Assembly: GCA_963971405.1 (NCBI GenBank)
Contig: OZ020489.1
Coordinates: forward strand, 25,384,290 to 25,448,289
DNA: 64,000 nucleotides
Direction of reading: 5' to 3'
From: Psococerastis gibbosa
Lineage: Eukaryota; Arthropoda; Insecta; Psocodea; Psocidae
The notes under the pieces were generated by a model. It had not been told where the DNA came from. It saw only the letters and a program-made list of their open reading frames with translations, and ran no database searches. Below are positions 9,701 to 21,772 of the stretch, piece by piece (the stretch's first letter is position 1; every line of letters begins with the position of its first letter). A program made the position numbers and the translations under genes.

Positions 9701-12284
9701 GCATATATAGCTTTTCTACAATTCTGTAATATACGAACCATAGGTTTGGCAAGAATTATGACTAACTTAATTACAGTGCTTCCCGGGAGATGATGTGAAT
9801 TCTGTTGTCTAGCACAGGGGCCGACAACGTGAGGCTCGCGAGCCGCATACGGCTCCTTGGCTCATGGAGTTCGGCTCTTCCGGTTCTATACACAAAAATT
9901 AAATAGGCAATGAACATTGAACATCCAGATGGCTACCTACTTTTTATAGTGCATTCGTATGTTAAAGACACCTAATAACCTGTAAGATGTTACTTATAAA
10001 GTTTATTGCAATTAATTTTGTTGTTTTATTTTTGGTTTGGGATGTGTTGCTCTTCTAATAGATTTAAATCTGGTTATTTCGAAATTTGGTTCAGCTGCTA
10101 AAAAAGATTGCCCACCCCTGAACTAGACTATCAAAAGATATTTTCTACATTAGTATAAGTTATCAATTACTGAATGGCTTTATGCCATGGGTAAAATTAC
10201 TTGGTGATTGCTGCATTATGAGGCTCAAGACGCCTGAAATTTGGGTTTATAAATTACAATATAGTCATTTTAAACAAATACTATTTCAGGTCTTGTCCGG
10301 AGGAAAAGCATGTCCAAGATACCATGCCGAGAAAAAAGCGCTCTTGAAGACCAAATTCTTTAAAGATCTGCTGGAAGAAAATATGTACTTATTAGAGACC
10401 TTGTCCAATGCCACTGGAATGTTAATCCGTGACTTCACGAATGTGGAATACGTATACAACACCCTCCTTATTGAGAACTATCATAATTATCCTCTGCCGG
10501 CATGGACTGCCACTTTGTTTCCAGAACCTTTGAGAACTTTGGCCGATTTCAGTTTTAGAATTGACTGCTACACAGCGCAGTTAGCGCGATTGAAAATGGG
10601 TAACTTTTTTTAAACATTATATTGCAGTATTATATAACACATTAAATTAACTTTGGTTATAACCGAAAATTAGAGGATATAGAAACACTGGCCTTGGCGG
10701 GATTCGAACCCACGATCTACGCCTAAAATTAACTTTGCTTATAACCGAAAATTAGAGGATATAGGAATACTGGGCTTGGCGGGATTCGAAACCACGATCT
10801 CCGCCTAACCGAGGCGTCGTCTTAACCGCTGGACTCTAATTTTCGGTTATAGCTTTTTTTTAGTTTTTTCATCCCATCAATGCGTATAAATAGGCTTTGG
10901 TGGCAAGGTCGTAGCGCGCTTGTGCGAGTCTCTATAGTCTATACACCATGCGAGCATAACTCGTATTGAGTTAGTTAGTGGTGCAACTGAAATGAAAAGT
11001 TGTGAAGAAATTTTCGGAAAGTCGAACATTGGTTAATAGGTAAATGAATCTCTCTAACATACTCCGGAAAATAGACATTGCATGGAATGCCCCACGAAAC
11101 AATAAGTCTCTGCCAGAGTACTTAGTGCTGGGATTCACATTAATGTATAGCAAAACTATGAACTGTGTAACGTGCAATATATTATTTAGTCTGCTTATTT
11201 ACTTTACCAAGCATGTCATTAGCGCGCATTTATACACGTAAATAGGCACAACTTTGGCATAAGGTCTACATATTAGTCTCATTAATGGCTACCTTTGTAA
11301 AACTAATTCTCACTCATTGTCAAATTTAAAAAAAATACATAGATTGTATAGTTTAATATGATTTATTGTTTACTTTTCAAGTGGCAATGCTTTTTAAAGC
11401 AACGACTCAATATTTTTAGGGCCTTTGCTGGTTCAAATGGTTAACCATCTGAAGGACAAAGCCGAGGGTAAGCTAGATCCAGATAGGAAGATGTGGGTGT
11501 ATTCTGCACATGACACCACCGTCGCCAACCTGCTGCAGGGCCTGAGCATTTTTAATGGAATTTCGCCACCTTACTACAGCACGGTACTGATGGAACTGCG
11601 GAAGAAGGACAACAACCATTTCGTCACTGTGAGTACCTACTCTTCGATTTGATTAAGGGAGAACTTTCAAAATTTTATATAAACAGAGACCTAAGTTATT
11701 TTGACAAAATTAATTAATATCTTGACCCACAACGGTAAAAAATACACCCATAAAAAATTAGCATTTTCCCACCTGCGATAATATTATCGTAAAAAAATTC
11801 AGATTTTGTATACATTAGGGTAAATCTTCCGCGCCTCAAAAAAGTTACTCCGTAAAATCTCAAAACACTATTCCTAGATGTTTGAGAAATTAATTTATTT
11901 CGTGGAAACACTCTGACCGTTCTTTGTTCGTTCATATTTATTCTTTATAATCGTTTGAATTATCTTTGTTTTCAGATATTCTACCATAATTCTTCCAGTG
12001 AGCCACCTCACTTTCTCTCCTTGCCTGGCTGCGCGTCGCTGTGTCCTCTAGACAAATTTTTAGATATTTTACAACCGATTCTTCCCGTGGACTGGGAGAA
12101 GGAGTGTCAGCTGACGTATATGGAGGCCATGTACGCCTATGCGGGGAGTGGCGTCATCGCATACATTGCTGCGGCAAGTCTCCTTCTAATTATTCTAGTC
12201 ATTGTTTTTAAAATGTGTCGACGTGTCAGCAAATCGCATGATGATATTGTGTACACTAGTCTATCTGTGTCAGAAGCTACTTAA
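6763..12284 (+). CDS. Histidine acid phosphatase, membrane-anchored (5' exon missing)
   Basis: Histidine acid phosphatases hydrolyse phosphomonoesters in lysosomes or outside the cell through a phosphohistidine intermediate. Five exons join in phase: 6763-6861, 7967-8206, 10290-10599, 11420-11628 and 11976-12284 (stop 12282-12284), giving 388 residues from the first visible exon. The catalytic RHGNRTP (residues 3-9) and the proton-donor motif YSAHDTT (His-Asp at 247-248) are intact, as is the late Cys pair LPGCASLCPL. A transmembrane helix (about 343-364) is followed by a short basic tail with YTSL (379-382), a YxxPhi sorting motif; the family includes lysosomal and membrane-bound members. 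The first coding exon (signal peptide and the strand before RHG) is not seen: it lies upstream, in repeats, or outside the window. Introns contain a SINE, a hAT-like element and tRNA-like foldbacks. AATAAA lies 423 bp after the stop. Confidence 0.92.
6930..7141 (-). repeat. tRNA-Glu-like SINE in the phosphatase intron
   Basis: Read on the minus strand, the head (7140 to about 7073) shows TAGAGTAGTGGTACGG (box-A position), an anticodon-arm-like TCAG-ACTTTCAC-CTGA with TTC in the anticodon position, and GGTTCGAGTCC, a perfect B box. An unrelated body follows. It ends in a (AAAT)n-type tail at 6931-6945. The Glu assignment comes from the anticodon triplet alone. Confidence 0.65.
7505..7790 (+). 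repeat. Dispersed repeat family C, copy 1
   Basis: Begins near TGTTGAATCCAGCGGACCAG, includes TCCACTATAATCAGGAGGTC and ends at a (CTA)n run. Matching copies occur at 19121-19375 (-), 30283-30590 (+, diverged) and 35560-35895 (-). The open frame through it is a by-product of the repeat, not a gene. Class unknown. Confidence 0.7.
8210..9800. other. Phosphatase intron, no further feature recognised
   Basis: This is the first part of the intron 8207-10289. It is AT-rich and without splice-flanked coding frames. Confidence 0.5.
9815..10120. mobile_element. hAT-like non-autonomous element
   Basis: Starts CAGGGGCCGACAACGTGAGG and ends TTGCCCACCCCTG, the CAGGGG...CCCCTG termini common among hAT elements. 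The flanking octamers GTCTAGCA and AACTAGAC share only the CTAG core, so the target duplication is weak. A similar right end, TTACCAACCCCTG, stands alone at about 61005-61018. Confidence 0.6.
10612..10857. repeat. Foldback repeat with tandem tRNA-like units
   Basis: Contains TATAACCGAAAATTAGAGGATATAG twice in direct orientation in degenerate form, and its inverse at the right end (CTCTAATTTTCGGTTATAGC). Two minus-strand tRNA-like segments carry the B-box complement GGGATTCGAA(C/A)CC near 10700 and 10780. The right one extends into an A-box-like CAGCGGTTAAGACG. Same family as 57512-57740 and 63372-63440. Confidence 0.75.
10893..10975 (+). repeat. SINE family A fragment
   Basis: GTGGCAAGGTCGTAGCGCGC, CTTGTGCGAGTCTCTA and ACACCATGCGA match the head of family A. 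The 3' half is missing. Confidence 0.55.
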
Positions 12285-12706
12285 AGCCATGCCAAATAAG
12301 CTACTTCGTAACTGGGCGTTGGCAGTTAAAGGCAAGTATGGGTTTAGACAATGCAACATATACTCAACAAAACAAGATGATGTGGGATGTAGATTATATC
12401 TCCTCATAACCCAGTTATAGTAGGCTAGGACTGAATCCATGATAAAATTTCTTAACTACCACTTTTCTTCAGTTTCTAGAGACTATTCTAATAAGTTTGT
12501 GTCTGCGGTTCGAAAAAGTTATTAATTTTGTAAAAAAACTGTCCGCCGTTTTTTGAAAAATAATTTAGCATGCTTTACCTTTAGTGATAAACTTTTGAGG
12601 AATGACGATCATGACTTCGCACAATGTTCACAGCAACATTAAAAAATAATCAAGCTTATGTTTCCATTTAGTTTACAGTCTTTGTAAGTTTTGTGTCTAG
12701 TTCTTG

Positions 12707-12712
12707 AATAAA
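12707..12712 (+). terminator. Polyadenylation signal of the acid phosphatase gene
   Basis: AATAAA in TTCTTGAATAAAGATTAATA, the first good signal after the stop codon at 12284. Confidence 0.55.
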
Positions 12713-12729
12713 GATTAATACAGAGTTGT

Positions 12730-13750
12730 AGGGAATGAGATCCGCCTGAGATCATTCTAGTGTCCCAAGCACAACTTGTCCTGAGAGACCGTCCCAAGCC
12801 GTTTTTTTCCTTCCCCAAGATTCCTGAGTGTCATTCCTTTCTCATATTCTCTTACTCGCTTTCACGGACCGTCGGGCAAAGCAATATAAAAATTACTTTA
12901 CCTCGGCTAATTACTTCGTTCCGAATTTTATGGTTTATTTTTTTACTACTCGTACCTTCTGTAGTTGATGGATTGATCTCATTGTGCACAACAAAATTCT
13001 GGTTTCAATCATCATCTTAATCTGTTGTAGTATATGGTGCAGTTTTGTCTATTTTTTTTATAACTATCAATGGTTTTTAAGTAAATTCACCAACCAAGTC
13101 TTTCCTAATTAAAATCAGATTGTGATTTTTTTAAGCTGGCGATATTGGCCTGTATTATGTTCAACGGAACGTGACAACAAACATGGTTCACATGTCTAAC
13201 CTATATTATTCCGCTGGGTGGTTTTGTTCTGAAAATAATATCCTGCGTCCACCAAACTACACATATGGGGTATCCCATTTGTCTACACATTCATTAGAAT
13301 CCCAAACATACACATAACCTCTTTAAATGCTTTAGATTTAATTAAATCTTTCTTAAAACTGAAAAACTGTAAAATTATGCGAATGTGCGCACGGGCTAAC
13401 GTCTATATTATTGACAGCTATAACACTGTCACATATTTATGAAACATGATATAAACCGTAGAATATAATATAGGAAACCCATGTTGAATGAAATAGGAAG
13501 CGTCAACGCCGGATGGGACGTTGGGCTGGGTATTTGACATTGTACTACGTACGGATCATTGCTAAATTGTAGTAAATCGCATTCTAACTGCATTCCACTG
13601 AACAGGACATCGCTATATGTTTTACTATTTTATAATGGGCTCGAGTACTTATAATTTCTTTCTTACCATCTATAAAATTCAAAGAAGTTTATTTATTATT
13701 TTATTTTATACATTGGATGCGTTGAAAAATTGTCTTTTAGTCTGCCTCCT
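12730..13750. other. Intergenic, no gene seen
   Basis: No splice-supported frame or recognised repeat. Confidence 0.5.
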
Positions 13751-13764
13751 AGTTGCTTGGTAGA

Positions 13765-14188
13765 TAGAAAGGGATGGTACTAAGTGGTGACGATGAGGTA
13801 TGGTAGATATCGTATCAGTGACGGTACCCAGTCAGACCACCAACCAACTGCGGCCTGGCGTCGTTCCTACTAGGGAACACCGAGCTAGATAGGGCCAAAT
13901 AGCCTCGGACGACGCCAAGTGCTAATGTGGTACGACCCAAGATGACAATGCGTCAATGCACCCTCTGTCCCACTGCCTGCACTGTAGGCGATCTTTGGCA
14001 GTGCACAGACAATGGCATCAAGGTAGCACAACACTGGGCCCAACAACTTTAATGAGTCTCAACCTCGGACACGAAAAAGTAAATGTAAGTGGCCGATATA
14101 AGGGGGTTCAAGGGGACTCGTGTCGGGCCTCCAACGCTAAGTTAATTGCTAAAGGTTTTGCCCTCCTAAAAAAAAAAAAAAAAAATGT
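13765..14188 (+). repeat. Possible retroposed sequence with A-tail
   Basis: A block more GC-rich than its surroundings (about 13840-14160) ends in an uninterrupted A-run of about 19 at 14168-14185, as a retroposed copy would. No protein similarity or target duplication was recognised. Confidence 0.35.
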
Positions 14189-14189
14189 A

Positions 14190-15970
14190 TGCGTACGCCA
14201 ATTTATAGTATCAATGGCAACGATACATTATTACACCCAAGAAAATGATCAGCGTAACTACGGAACCCTTTATATCTGCCAAGCAACTTATGGGCTGATT
14301 TTTAAAACTCAACCTTAGTTTGAAAAACATGTTATTGAGTACCTATAGTTGATCGCACACAAATTTTATTGTGTCACTACCACTTTTTCATGTCTGCCAA
14401 AGTCATGTACGCCATATTGTTTAATACTGTGGTTGCCATGAGGTATAATACCAGTGAAAACTGAAATAGCCAATGAATGGTACCTAGCTTAATTATTAGC
14501 AAAATGTAATCAAAATATTGAAACGTTGTACAACTGATTATCTTCCATTCTTCTTCTACTTTATTATTTATTTTAATGACTTAGCTCAGTATTTTGATCT
14601 CATGTAACAATTTTATTGATGTTACTACTTGGATTTTGTGTAATAATTTCTTCCAATATAAGACTTGCATGGTTACTATTGAAAATTCACGCCAATTGTT
14701 TTCCCTCGTTAAATAAGTCATTAACTGACGTATATTTACATTAAGTCGCATTGGACAGCTGTTGAAAAATGTCTACTTCTTTTATTACGAAACTTATACC
14801 TTTGCCTATACATTTTTCAAGAGCAAATCGCTCGGGTTGTGTTCAACAGTGAATTATTTATAATCTGAATATTTAACAAAATGTCAAATCCATTACCATA
14901 TTTGGATCCTGGTTGAACACTTTTTTCTAGCCTTGAATTTTTTTTGTGCCTTAAATTGTTTGTTGCCTAATCTATCCTAATTAATTTAACTTGTTGTTTG
15001 GCGCGAATTATGAGACTTACGATTAAAGCGGACATACCCACTATCATTTTTTTGAACGAAATCAAACTTCACACGAAATATCGATTGTTGACAATGTCAG
15101 ATCCTTTAGAAGAAATACTCCCCCACGTTTAGATTTATTAATATATGTGTCGCCACTAACAAAGTTTGGCCAGTTTATAACTCCTCCCTTCCTTATTTTT
15201 TACAAATAAAGCTCAAACATTTGGCCAATATCATGTATCAAAATATAGAGGAGCATTTCTTCTAAGGGATGTGTTATTTAATTTTTTAAATTTTCTGTGA
15301 AATTTGATTTTGTTGATAAAACGGACACAAATTTGCTGTACATAATTAATTAATGTAAAAAAAATGTAATTAATTAATATTGTAAAACATATCCAACAGC
15401 GCGGTGTCAGACGATCCCGAAGAAAATTAGGAAAATATTTCCCTAATTTCATTTTGAACTAATTCTCCAGAACGACAATGCTTCACGCTGATAAGGTGTT
15501 AGTCTCGGAGGACCCTCTATTTACCGTGCTCCTTATGGAAGTTTACAAAATGGCTGGGATGTTGACAAGGACAGGACACATCGTGAAATGAAGTGAGGAC
15601 TGTGAGGTGTCGCGTAAGGTCATTGAGCATGACACTGCTATGGAGATGACCGTGTTTCCGCAGACAACACAAGGCGCAATATCCTGCGAGGTAGGTGCCA
15701 AGTGCCAAGTATTTTGTATTTCCTACTCTGCTTTTTTCATCAGCTCTTGGTGCAGATCATTGCCCTGAAGGTCCTCCGGATGAGACCGATCAGCGCAGCG
15801 GTATTGTCTACGTCTGAAACTGAGGGAAACGCCCATGCAGATCAAGTTAACATCTGGATTTGGATTAGTGTCGGGTTTGGCCTTGTGGGGGCCCTTTCTC
15901 GGGCAGAAAAGTCTTGCACCCTTACACGAATATTCCACTGTCATTTACAAAATAGATATGCAGAATAGAA
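14190..15970. other. Intergenic, no gene seen
   Basis: AT-rich. A block near 15845-15900 (TGGATTTGGATTAGTGTCGG and GTGGGGGCCC) recurs in inverted form at about 16495-16560, so at least that part is repetitive. Confidence 0.4.
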
Positions 15971-15978
15971 TAGAGTAA

Positions 15979-16256
15979 GGCGGTTATTCCACCGGCAAAT
16001 TTGCTTCACTAAAATTCACTTGTGTTTTGAGATTTTTTGTTTGTTTTATTTGAAGGAGACTATTATGTAGATACTTAACTTATCTATTATACGTTAAATT
16101 ATAATATGGTAGTAGACATCATTAATAATATTATAACTTAATTTATAATAGATAAGTTAAGTATCTACATAATAGTCTCCTTAAAATAAAACAAACAAAA
16201 AATCTCAAAACACAAGTGAATTTTAGTGAAGCAAATTTGCCGGTGGAATAGCCGCC
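15979..16256. mobile_element. PIF/Harbinger-like MITE (GGCGG-tip subfamily)
   Basis: A 278-bp near-palindrome with tips GGCGGTTATTCCACCGGCAA and the inverse ending GGTGGAATAGCCGCC. The arms are over 90 bp. TAA precedes it (15976-15978) and AAA follows, consistent with a decayed TAA duplication. It shares its core (TAGATACTTAACTTATC) with the copies at 45471 and 57816. Confidence 0.8.
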
Positions 16257-16585
16257 AAACACAGATTGACCACATAATTTATTGAATTTGATTTGTGAAA
16301 AAAGAACGATTGGTGTGGTAGTCCCGAGGAAGGAGTAGTTAAAGAACTGTAGCCAATTGGTTTTAAAGGAGGCCACATGTTATATATCGAAATGTAGAGG
16401 AGCATTAAGGCGATTTATCATTAATGCCACGGCACGTTCCAATTTCCCGCCAAATATTTCTCCAAGTTTTTTTAATCTATTGCGATTTTGTATTTTGCGG
16501 CTTCTGTGGGGGCCCTGGCCCCATAAGGAAACCCGGCACTGATCTGGATTATAGAATATGGTTAAGGTTCCAAATTGCATTTTGG

Positions 16586-16680
16586 TATCTACATAATAAT
16601 CTCCTTAAAATAAAACAAATAAAAAATCTCAAAACACAAGTGAATTTTAGTGAAGCAAATTTACCGGTGGAAGAGCCGCC
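16586..16680. mobile_element. Half-copy of the same MITE
   Basis: Matches the right arm of 15979-16256 from TATCTACATAATAATCTCC to GGTGGAAGAGCCGCC, followed by TTA. The left arm is absent. Confidence 0.75.
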
Positions 16681-17059
16681 TTAGAAAAGAGTATCACATA
16701 TTAAAATGCTCAGAAAAATGTCTGCTGTTTGTCCTGATATTGTTGACAACTGTCCGGTTGATATATCATGGGATACTCCATGTTTACTCTTATAAGGCTT
16801 TTCCCCTCCGTTTGTCTCATAGTCAATGCGAGATTTAGAGAATTAATTTAAGATAAACTGGGACGTCCTGCTCGTCCAAAGGTGTTTTTTTTCGTGCGTT
16901 CCTCTAGCATTCAAATAATAATAATAGTGTATTGACCAGAAAATTGACAACTACATTTAAGAGAAAATAAATACATTTCTGACAATAAATCAATGACGGC
17001 GGTGAGCGTAAGCCCATATAGCCCAAAAACTTAACTTAATTTAGTCTACTGTATCCTAA

Positions 17060-17330
17060 TTCTAATTTTTAATTTTTTTTTATCATTTGTTCACCCTCAT
17101 GAGATATTAGAAACAATTTTAATTTTGCCATATATTTTGCTCTACTCGAGGCTCGCTGCAACTCGACAGGGAGCATGTTAAAGGCTCTAGGTCCCAGAAA
17201 TAAGGCGGTACATTTATAGTGTGCGGTTCGCGGTCGAAGTCCGGTGTCCATGAAATAGTACGGATCACTTGGGAAATCGTCGGTCTAAGAGATAATTTAT
17301 TTGTTTGGAACAAGTTCAAATTTCTTGCTA
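17060..17330 (-). mobile_element. Fragment of a LINE ORF2 C-terminus
   Basis: Minus-strand reading gives ALFLGPRAFNMLPVELQRAS then a Lys-rich LKLFLISHEG, resembling the short tail after RT in CR1-like LINEs (aromatic, then NxLP, then FKxxLK). Frames are broken between 17250 and 17320. The similarity is from memory and is weak. Confidence 0.45.
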
Positions 17331-17349
17331 TTAGGCATATAGCATTTAT

Positions 17350-17515
17350 TTATGGCCTTCAATGGCCTAGTGGTAGCTTGTTCGTACTTGTGCGAGTCTC
17401 TACACACCATGCGATCGGAAACCTGTCGTAGCTCAACACAGGTATTACCTACAGAGGCGGCAGAAGAGGTTATTCGGATACATTCATTGAAGTGTTTGCG
17501 AATAATCTTTTAAAA
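17350..17515 (+). repeat. tRNA-derived SINE, family A
   Basis: The best-preserved head, TGGCCTAGTGGTAGCTTG (a good A box), then GCGAGTCTCTACACACCATG. It ends in an AAATAAATAAG tail. Confidence 0.7.
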
Positions 17516-17519
17516 AATA

Positions 17520-18630
17520 AATAAGTATTAAATTGTATATTGCCGCATAGAGAGACGATTTTTTCTTTAATTTTTTTTTAAATACTCTGATTTTAGTACA
17601 AAATAACAGTCACAACCTTTATTTGTTTTTATTTTCTCATCTATGCTAGATTTTAAAAAAAGTTGGCCTAATCTGAAGTAAAAATGAAGAATAGGCTATT
17701 TTGCATTCGACTAAATAATGTAAAATCTAAGTTTTTAATACTTTAAAGGAAAACTTTTCTCTGCCTGCCTACAAATATTACTTTCAGTATCATTTAATGT
17801 TGAAATTATTATTATTGTTCTGATAAGTTCGCTATTCTATCTAAGAGAAAACCTATCTATCTATCTGAGAGATACTGATACTGGCCGAGATACACAATAT
17901 TAGCCTAGACCTATGCATTGGCATCAGTCATAGCTTGTGAAAGCCCACCGCTTCTTGTTGAAACTCTTGATGTATATATAGTACATTGTACAGCAGCTGG
18001 TTTAAGTTCAATCTGAACAATAGCCAATATATATTATGTTGTTCTGTGCAATAGCCTATAGTCTTAAAAATCAAACTATGCCATAAACAGTATTGCACAG
18101 AATTCCAAATGAGGAAATTGCCAGCCTGAGACACCCGGGTAATTTATGACTCATCTTTTGGCGTGATATGATGATTATGTACTGTATAAAAATTCCTCGT
18201 TTGGTCAGAGTTTTCCAATGTTCCTACTTAATTCCTCCGAGCCTTCCTTCGCATAAATTCTGGTAAAACGTCAAAGCAGTACTGTTGGTTCCCTAGTTCT
18301 GACAACAATTATTCGTAGCGATGGAGTCACCCCCTCGGAATCTGCTACAATCAGCTTAGTGGCCTCTTATTTCCTCGCAATAATGTCATGTATATCCTGC
18401 AACTTGACCAATTATGCTCCCTTAACTTCGTCCACCCCCATCTTCCCCTGCCTCCTCCCACCTTCCTGGTTCCTTCTAATTACCGGTTAATGATGACAGG
18501 CACAGTATAATAATGCTCAAGTGACCCTGCTCTGTCCTTCCCGGTGTGGGGCCGCCAAGGTTGTCAGTGCAGGACCAAATGAAGCATAGAAGCGGTTAAT
18601 TTCACAATAGCCCATACGTCCGGGCTAAGA
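17520..18630. other. Intergenic, no gene seen
   Basis: The region upstream of the cuticle-like gene. A pyrimidine-rich stretch at 18418-18480. No coding exon recognised. Confidence 0.45.
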
Positions 18631-18638
18631 TTGTCTTC

Positions 18639-18716
18639 TATATATACTACCAATCTCAAGATACCTATTATCATTGTACTGACGTCCATCCATCGAGATT
18701 GAAGTAACTGCTTAAG
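18639..18716 (+). promoter_or_regulatory. Putative TATA promoter and 5' UTR exon of the cuticle-like gene
   Basis: TATATATA (18639-18646) lies about 25-30 bp before an initiator-like TCATTGT (18671-18677). A short leader then ends at a donor-like CTTAAG/GTGAGA (18716/18717). The matching acceptor is TTTTGTTCTAG at 19416-19426, 13 bp before the start codon. A non-coding first exon just before the signal-peptide exon is common in cuticle genes. The assignment is inference from spacing. Confidence 0.45.
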
Positions 18717-19120
18717 GTGAGAAAAACTTTTATTTTTGCCTAAAACATTGCTTGTAACTCAAGCTTTAAGGCGCCGCATACTTTATTAGAAATTTATATA
18801 GCTTAGTAGGATATAGCCTATACAACATAGATTTTGAATGCAAAATCGCTAATGCCAAAATTGTCGCCTTAGGAACTTAATTTAGTGATAGTTCGCTATG
18901 GCAGGATCCTTGACGAAGCCTTCACTATATCGCCTATATTTCTTCCTCGCTCATAAAATTTGTTGAATACAAGTTTTTCAGCCCAGGGCGCATGGAGCCT
19001 ACTACAATGCACCCACCGTATTATAGGCCTAAATAACCCTTATTCCTCCACGAGGATCTTTTCGTAGCCAATGACAAGGTTATCCAGGCCACAGCATTTT
19101 GGAGCCACACCTAGGAAAAC

Positions 19121-19375
19121 CCATGTAGTAGTAATATGGTTGGACACAGTCCCAGGCCACGGTGTGGGCCCATAGGACAGGGGACCTCCTGATTATAGTG
19201 GATTCCGAACCACTTGGGAAACACAGTGAAGGCACACGATAAGTTCGGAGGTGACCAGGACAAGTCCTACCATGTTTCCCTACCGGCACTGTGCACACTA
19301 CCAAGTTATCTGCATCTTTGAACCTGCTCTGGTCCGCTGGATTCAACTTGGTAAGGCGGCCGGCTAATCTCTCCA
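19121..19375 (-). repeat. Dispersed repeat family C, copy 2
   Basis: The closest match to copy 1, in reverse orientation, with its (TAG)n end at about 19123-19132. It lies in the presumed 5' UTR intron of the cuticle-like gene. Confidence 0.7.
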
Positions 19376-19439
19376 ACATCCCGGATCCATTAAGTAAGTT
19401 CACTTATTCCTGTGGTTTTGTTCTAGGCTCTTATAAAAT

Positions 19440-21725
19440 ATGACAGACATCACCAGACTTCCCCGTTGCAGTTTATTCAAATTGATTATAGTAGTCCTGT
19501 GCAACCAATGGGCCAGTGGCTTTCGAAATGCGTATGACCTCATGGAACGCCGTCAGTACAGAAACGATCCAAATGGTGGTGTTTTTGAGACATCAGAGCG
19601 CTATTACAATCGTGATCGCTACTCTACTCACAACCGAAACCCATCTAGTGTCTACTCCTCAGTTAGACCCATTGATGATGACCGAAAATTTAGTACTGTA
19701 GATCGAAGATCGAGCATTGCGGGTAATGGGTACGACAATCTCGGTAACGGCGATCATTCGATTCGACTGAATTCTGGTCTTCGGGATAGAGAGCGGTTTA
19801 ACTCCTTTGGAGATGTCCGGCGTTATGATAGTAACCCACGGGATTATGATACTTTTCGGGAGGCGAGTCGTTTGGACTACCGCAGGCCCTCAATTGATCG
19901 GTTTCGAGACACGAGTAGATTATACGACCGTCAGCCAATCGATTCATTTCGAGATGTTCCACGGCTGGCATCACCACTAGAATCTTCACGTGATGGTCTG
20001 GCTGATTCAAGAATCACAGACTCCTTCCGAGATGGAACTCGTTTCGATGATCGACCTCTTCTTGGTTCAACTCGGGAATCAAATCGATTTGATGATAGAA
20101 CCCGATATTTCGACGAACCTAGACGAATAAGGGACAGGTTTGATGACCCTCGAGTTATTGACGTTGGTGGGGTTGGTCTTAGGCGTTTGGATGATATTGG
20201 ATCTGGTTCCCAACTGTTGCCGAGCCTAGAACGTAGTAGCTCGTCCCACCCAGACTTTTACCGACATGACTACTTCAACCGACCGCCTGCTAAATCCAGT
20301 TTCGAAGCTCAAAATTCTGAAAACAAGTATCAGTCAGCGGGAGGTGGTAAAGAAAATTCAGGATTGTCCACAATTGGAAGTTTCGTTACGAACAATGAAG
20401 ATAAAAACCAGAAAAAAACTGATTCGGGATTCCATGACAATAAAGAGGGGACGAAGCTGGATGTCGACAATAGGGAAAAAGTTGGGGAGACGACAAGGTT
20501 TGACAAGAATGGCGGCAACAAATCTACATTGAAGAGTAATCGTGTGTCCAAGAAAGGATCCACGACGAAGGGTTTCGCTAAGCACCATCACAAAGATGAG
20601 ACGGGCAACTCAACCACTTTCTTTGATGAATCATTGGACGAAGGAGGCCAGGAAGATTTCCAAGGTGAGTATAACAAGTCTGGTATTGGTTAAAACATCG
20701 TTAGTAGATTATTCCAACCTGCCAGAGTGACTATGTGACCAGTGATGCAAGTCTCTTTGAGTACTTAGTACTGGGTAGACTTTGAAAACTGCACAAGTAA
20801 AACTGTAATATATTATTACCTACTTTACTACTACTACTACTACTATATAATGAAACATTCGAATAGAGGCAATCTTGTAAATAGCCTACAATTCAAGACT
20901 GATACTCATAGCAATGTGAGTGAACCGAATACATTTTCCGAGCGAACAAGCATCGGTTGCTTTGGGATTTATACTGGTCATTTCTAGGATGGCAACGGCC
21001 AAAAAGCGTGGAAGTAAACCAGTGCCTAGCCTACCAACTTGCGTATAACATGGCCGCTGCGTGACCTAGATCCCCCTCCCCTCCTATGTAGGTACCATAG
21101 TGGTAGTAGTAGTACTCTAATCTATTATTAGGGTATATTAAATTTTAAAAGTTCCGTTAGTAAAGGTAGCTCAACATAACAACAAATCACACTTAGAAAT
21201 TATGAAAACACTCGAGCGAAGTGGGAAGATCCATTTTTTCTACAGAAAGTTTTAAATATTTCGCATCTATTTTCATCTGTTTTTTTTTTTGTTTTTCCAC
21301 TTTATGTTCTTTTTATTTTTCAATTCATTTGGCGCCTGCCCTATAAGATTTCAACGCCTAGGACAAGAATTCCAAGACGCCTATAAGTCTACTGCAACCT
21401 GCGCAAACAATCTATTGCTTGAGTAGCACAGTTTCACTTTCTATTTTTAGATTTTGAAGACGAATTTGGATCTAAAAAAACGTCCGAAGTTGTAAGTGGC
21501 AAAGAGGATGGTAAATTCTTTCAAGAAATTGGCGGTAAGACAGGTAACTTCGGAAGTGGTGTACTCAAGGACAACAAGAAAGTGGAGAAGGATGTTTTGG
21601 CCAACAACAACCGGTTCAGCAATGAAGAAAAGTTCGGCACTGGCCACGACTCCGCTGATCGCGGATTTAAGACGGCTTCGGAATACCTGGGGGGAGGCGT
21701 TTGGGGAGGTCCTCACCATCATTAA
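19440..21725 (+). CDS. Secreted FRD-repeat, cuticle-like protein
   Basis: Two exons, 19440-20664 and 21451-21725, join in phase (GT-AG) into 499 residues. The N-terminus (Leu/Ile/Val-rich, residues about 8-25, then WASG-FR) is a signal peptide. Residues about 30-270 are rich in Arg, Asp, Ser and Tyr and hold degenerate repeats of the form FRD-x-x-R-x-x-D/Y-R (for example DSFRDVPRL, DSFRDGTRFDDR). The C-terminal third is Lys/Gly/Asn-rich and includes KGFAKHHHKDETGNSTTFFD, resembling a His/Lys/Asp segment I associate with secreted insect cuticle proteins, and ends GGPHHH. No chitin-binding Rebers-Riddiford motif is visible. The function is inferred: an extracellular matrix or cuticle component, with repeats that could be sites of Tyr cross-linking. 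AATAAA follows at 21767-21772. Confidence 0.8.
20737..20845 (+). repeat. Dispersed repeat D with (TAC)n end
   Basis: From CAGTGATGCAAGTCTCTTTG through GAGTACTTAGTACTGG to ACTGTAATATATTATT and a (TAC)n run. A second copy is at 55877-55978 in a golgin intron. It lies in the intron of the cuticle-like gene. Confidence 0.7.
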
Positions 21726-21766
21726 CAGAGAAGTTATTTTTTTACAACGGCTGCACCACTTATCCA

Positions 21767-21772
21767 AATAAA
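21767..21772 (+). terminator. Polyadenylation signal of the cuticle-like gene
   Basis: AATAAA 42 bp after the stop codon. Confidence 0.7.
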
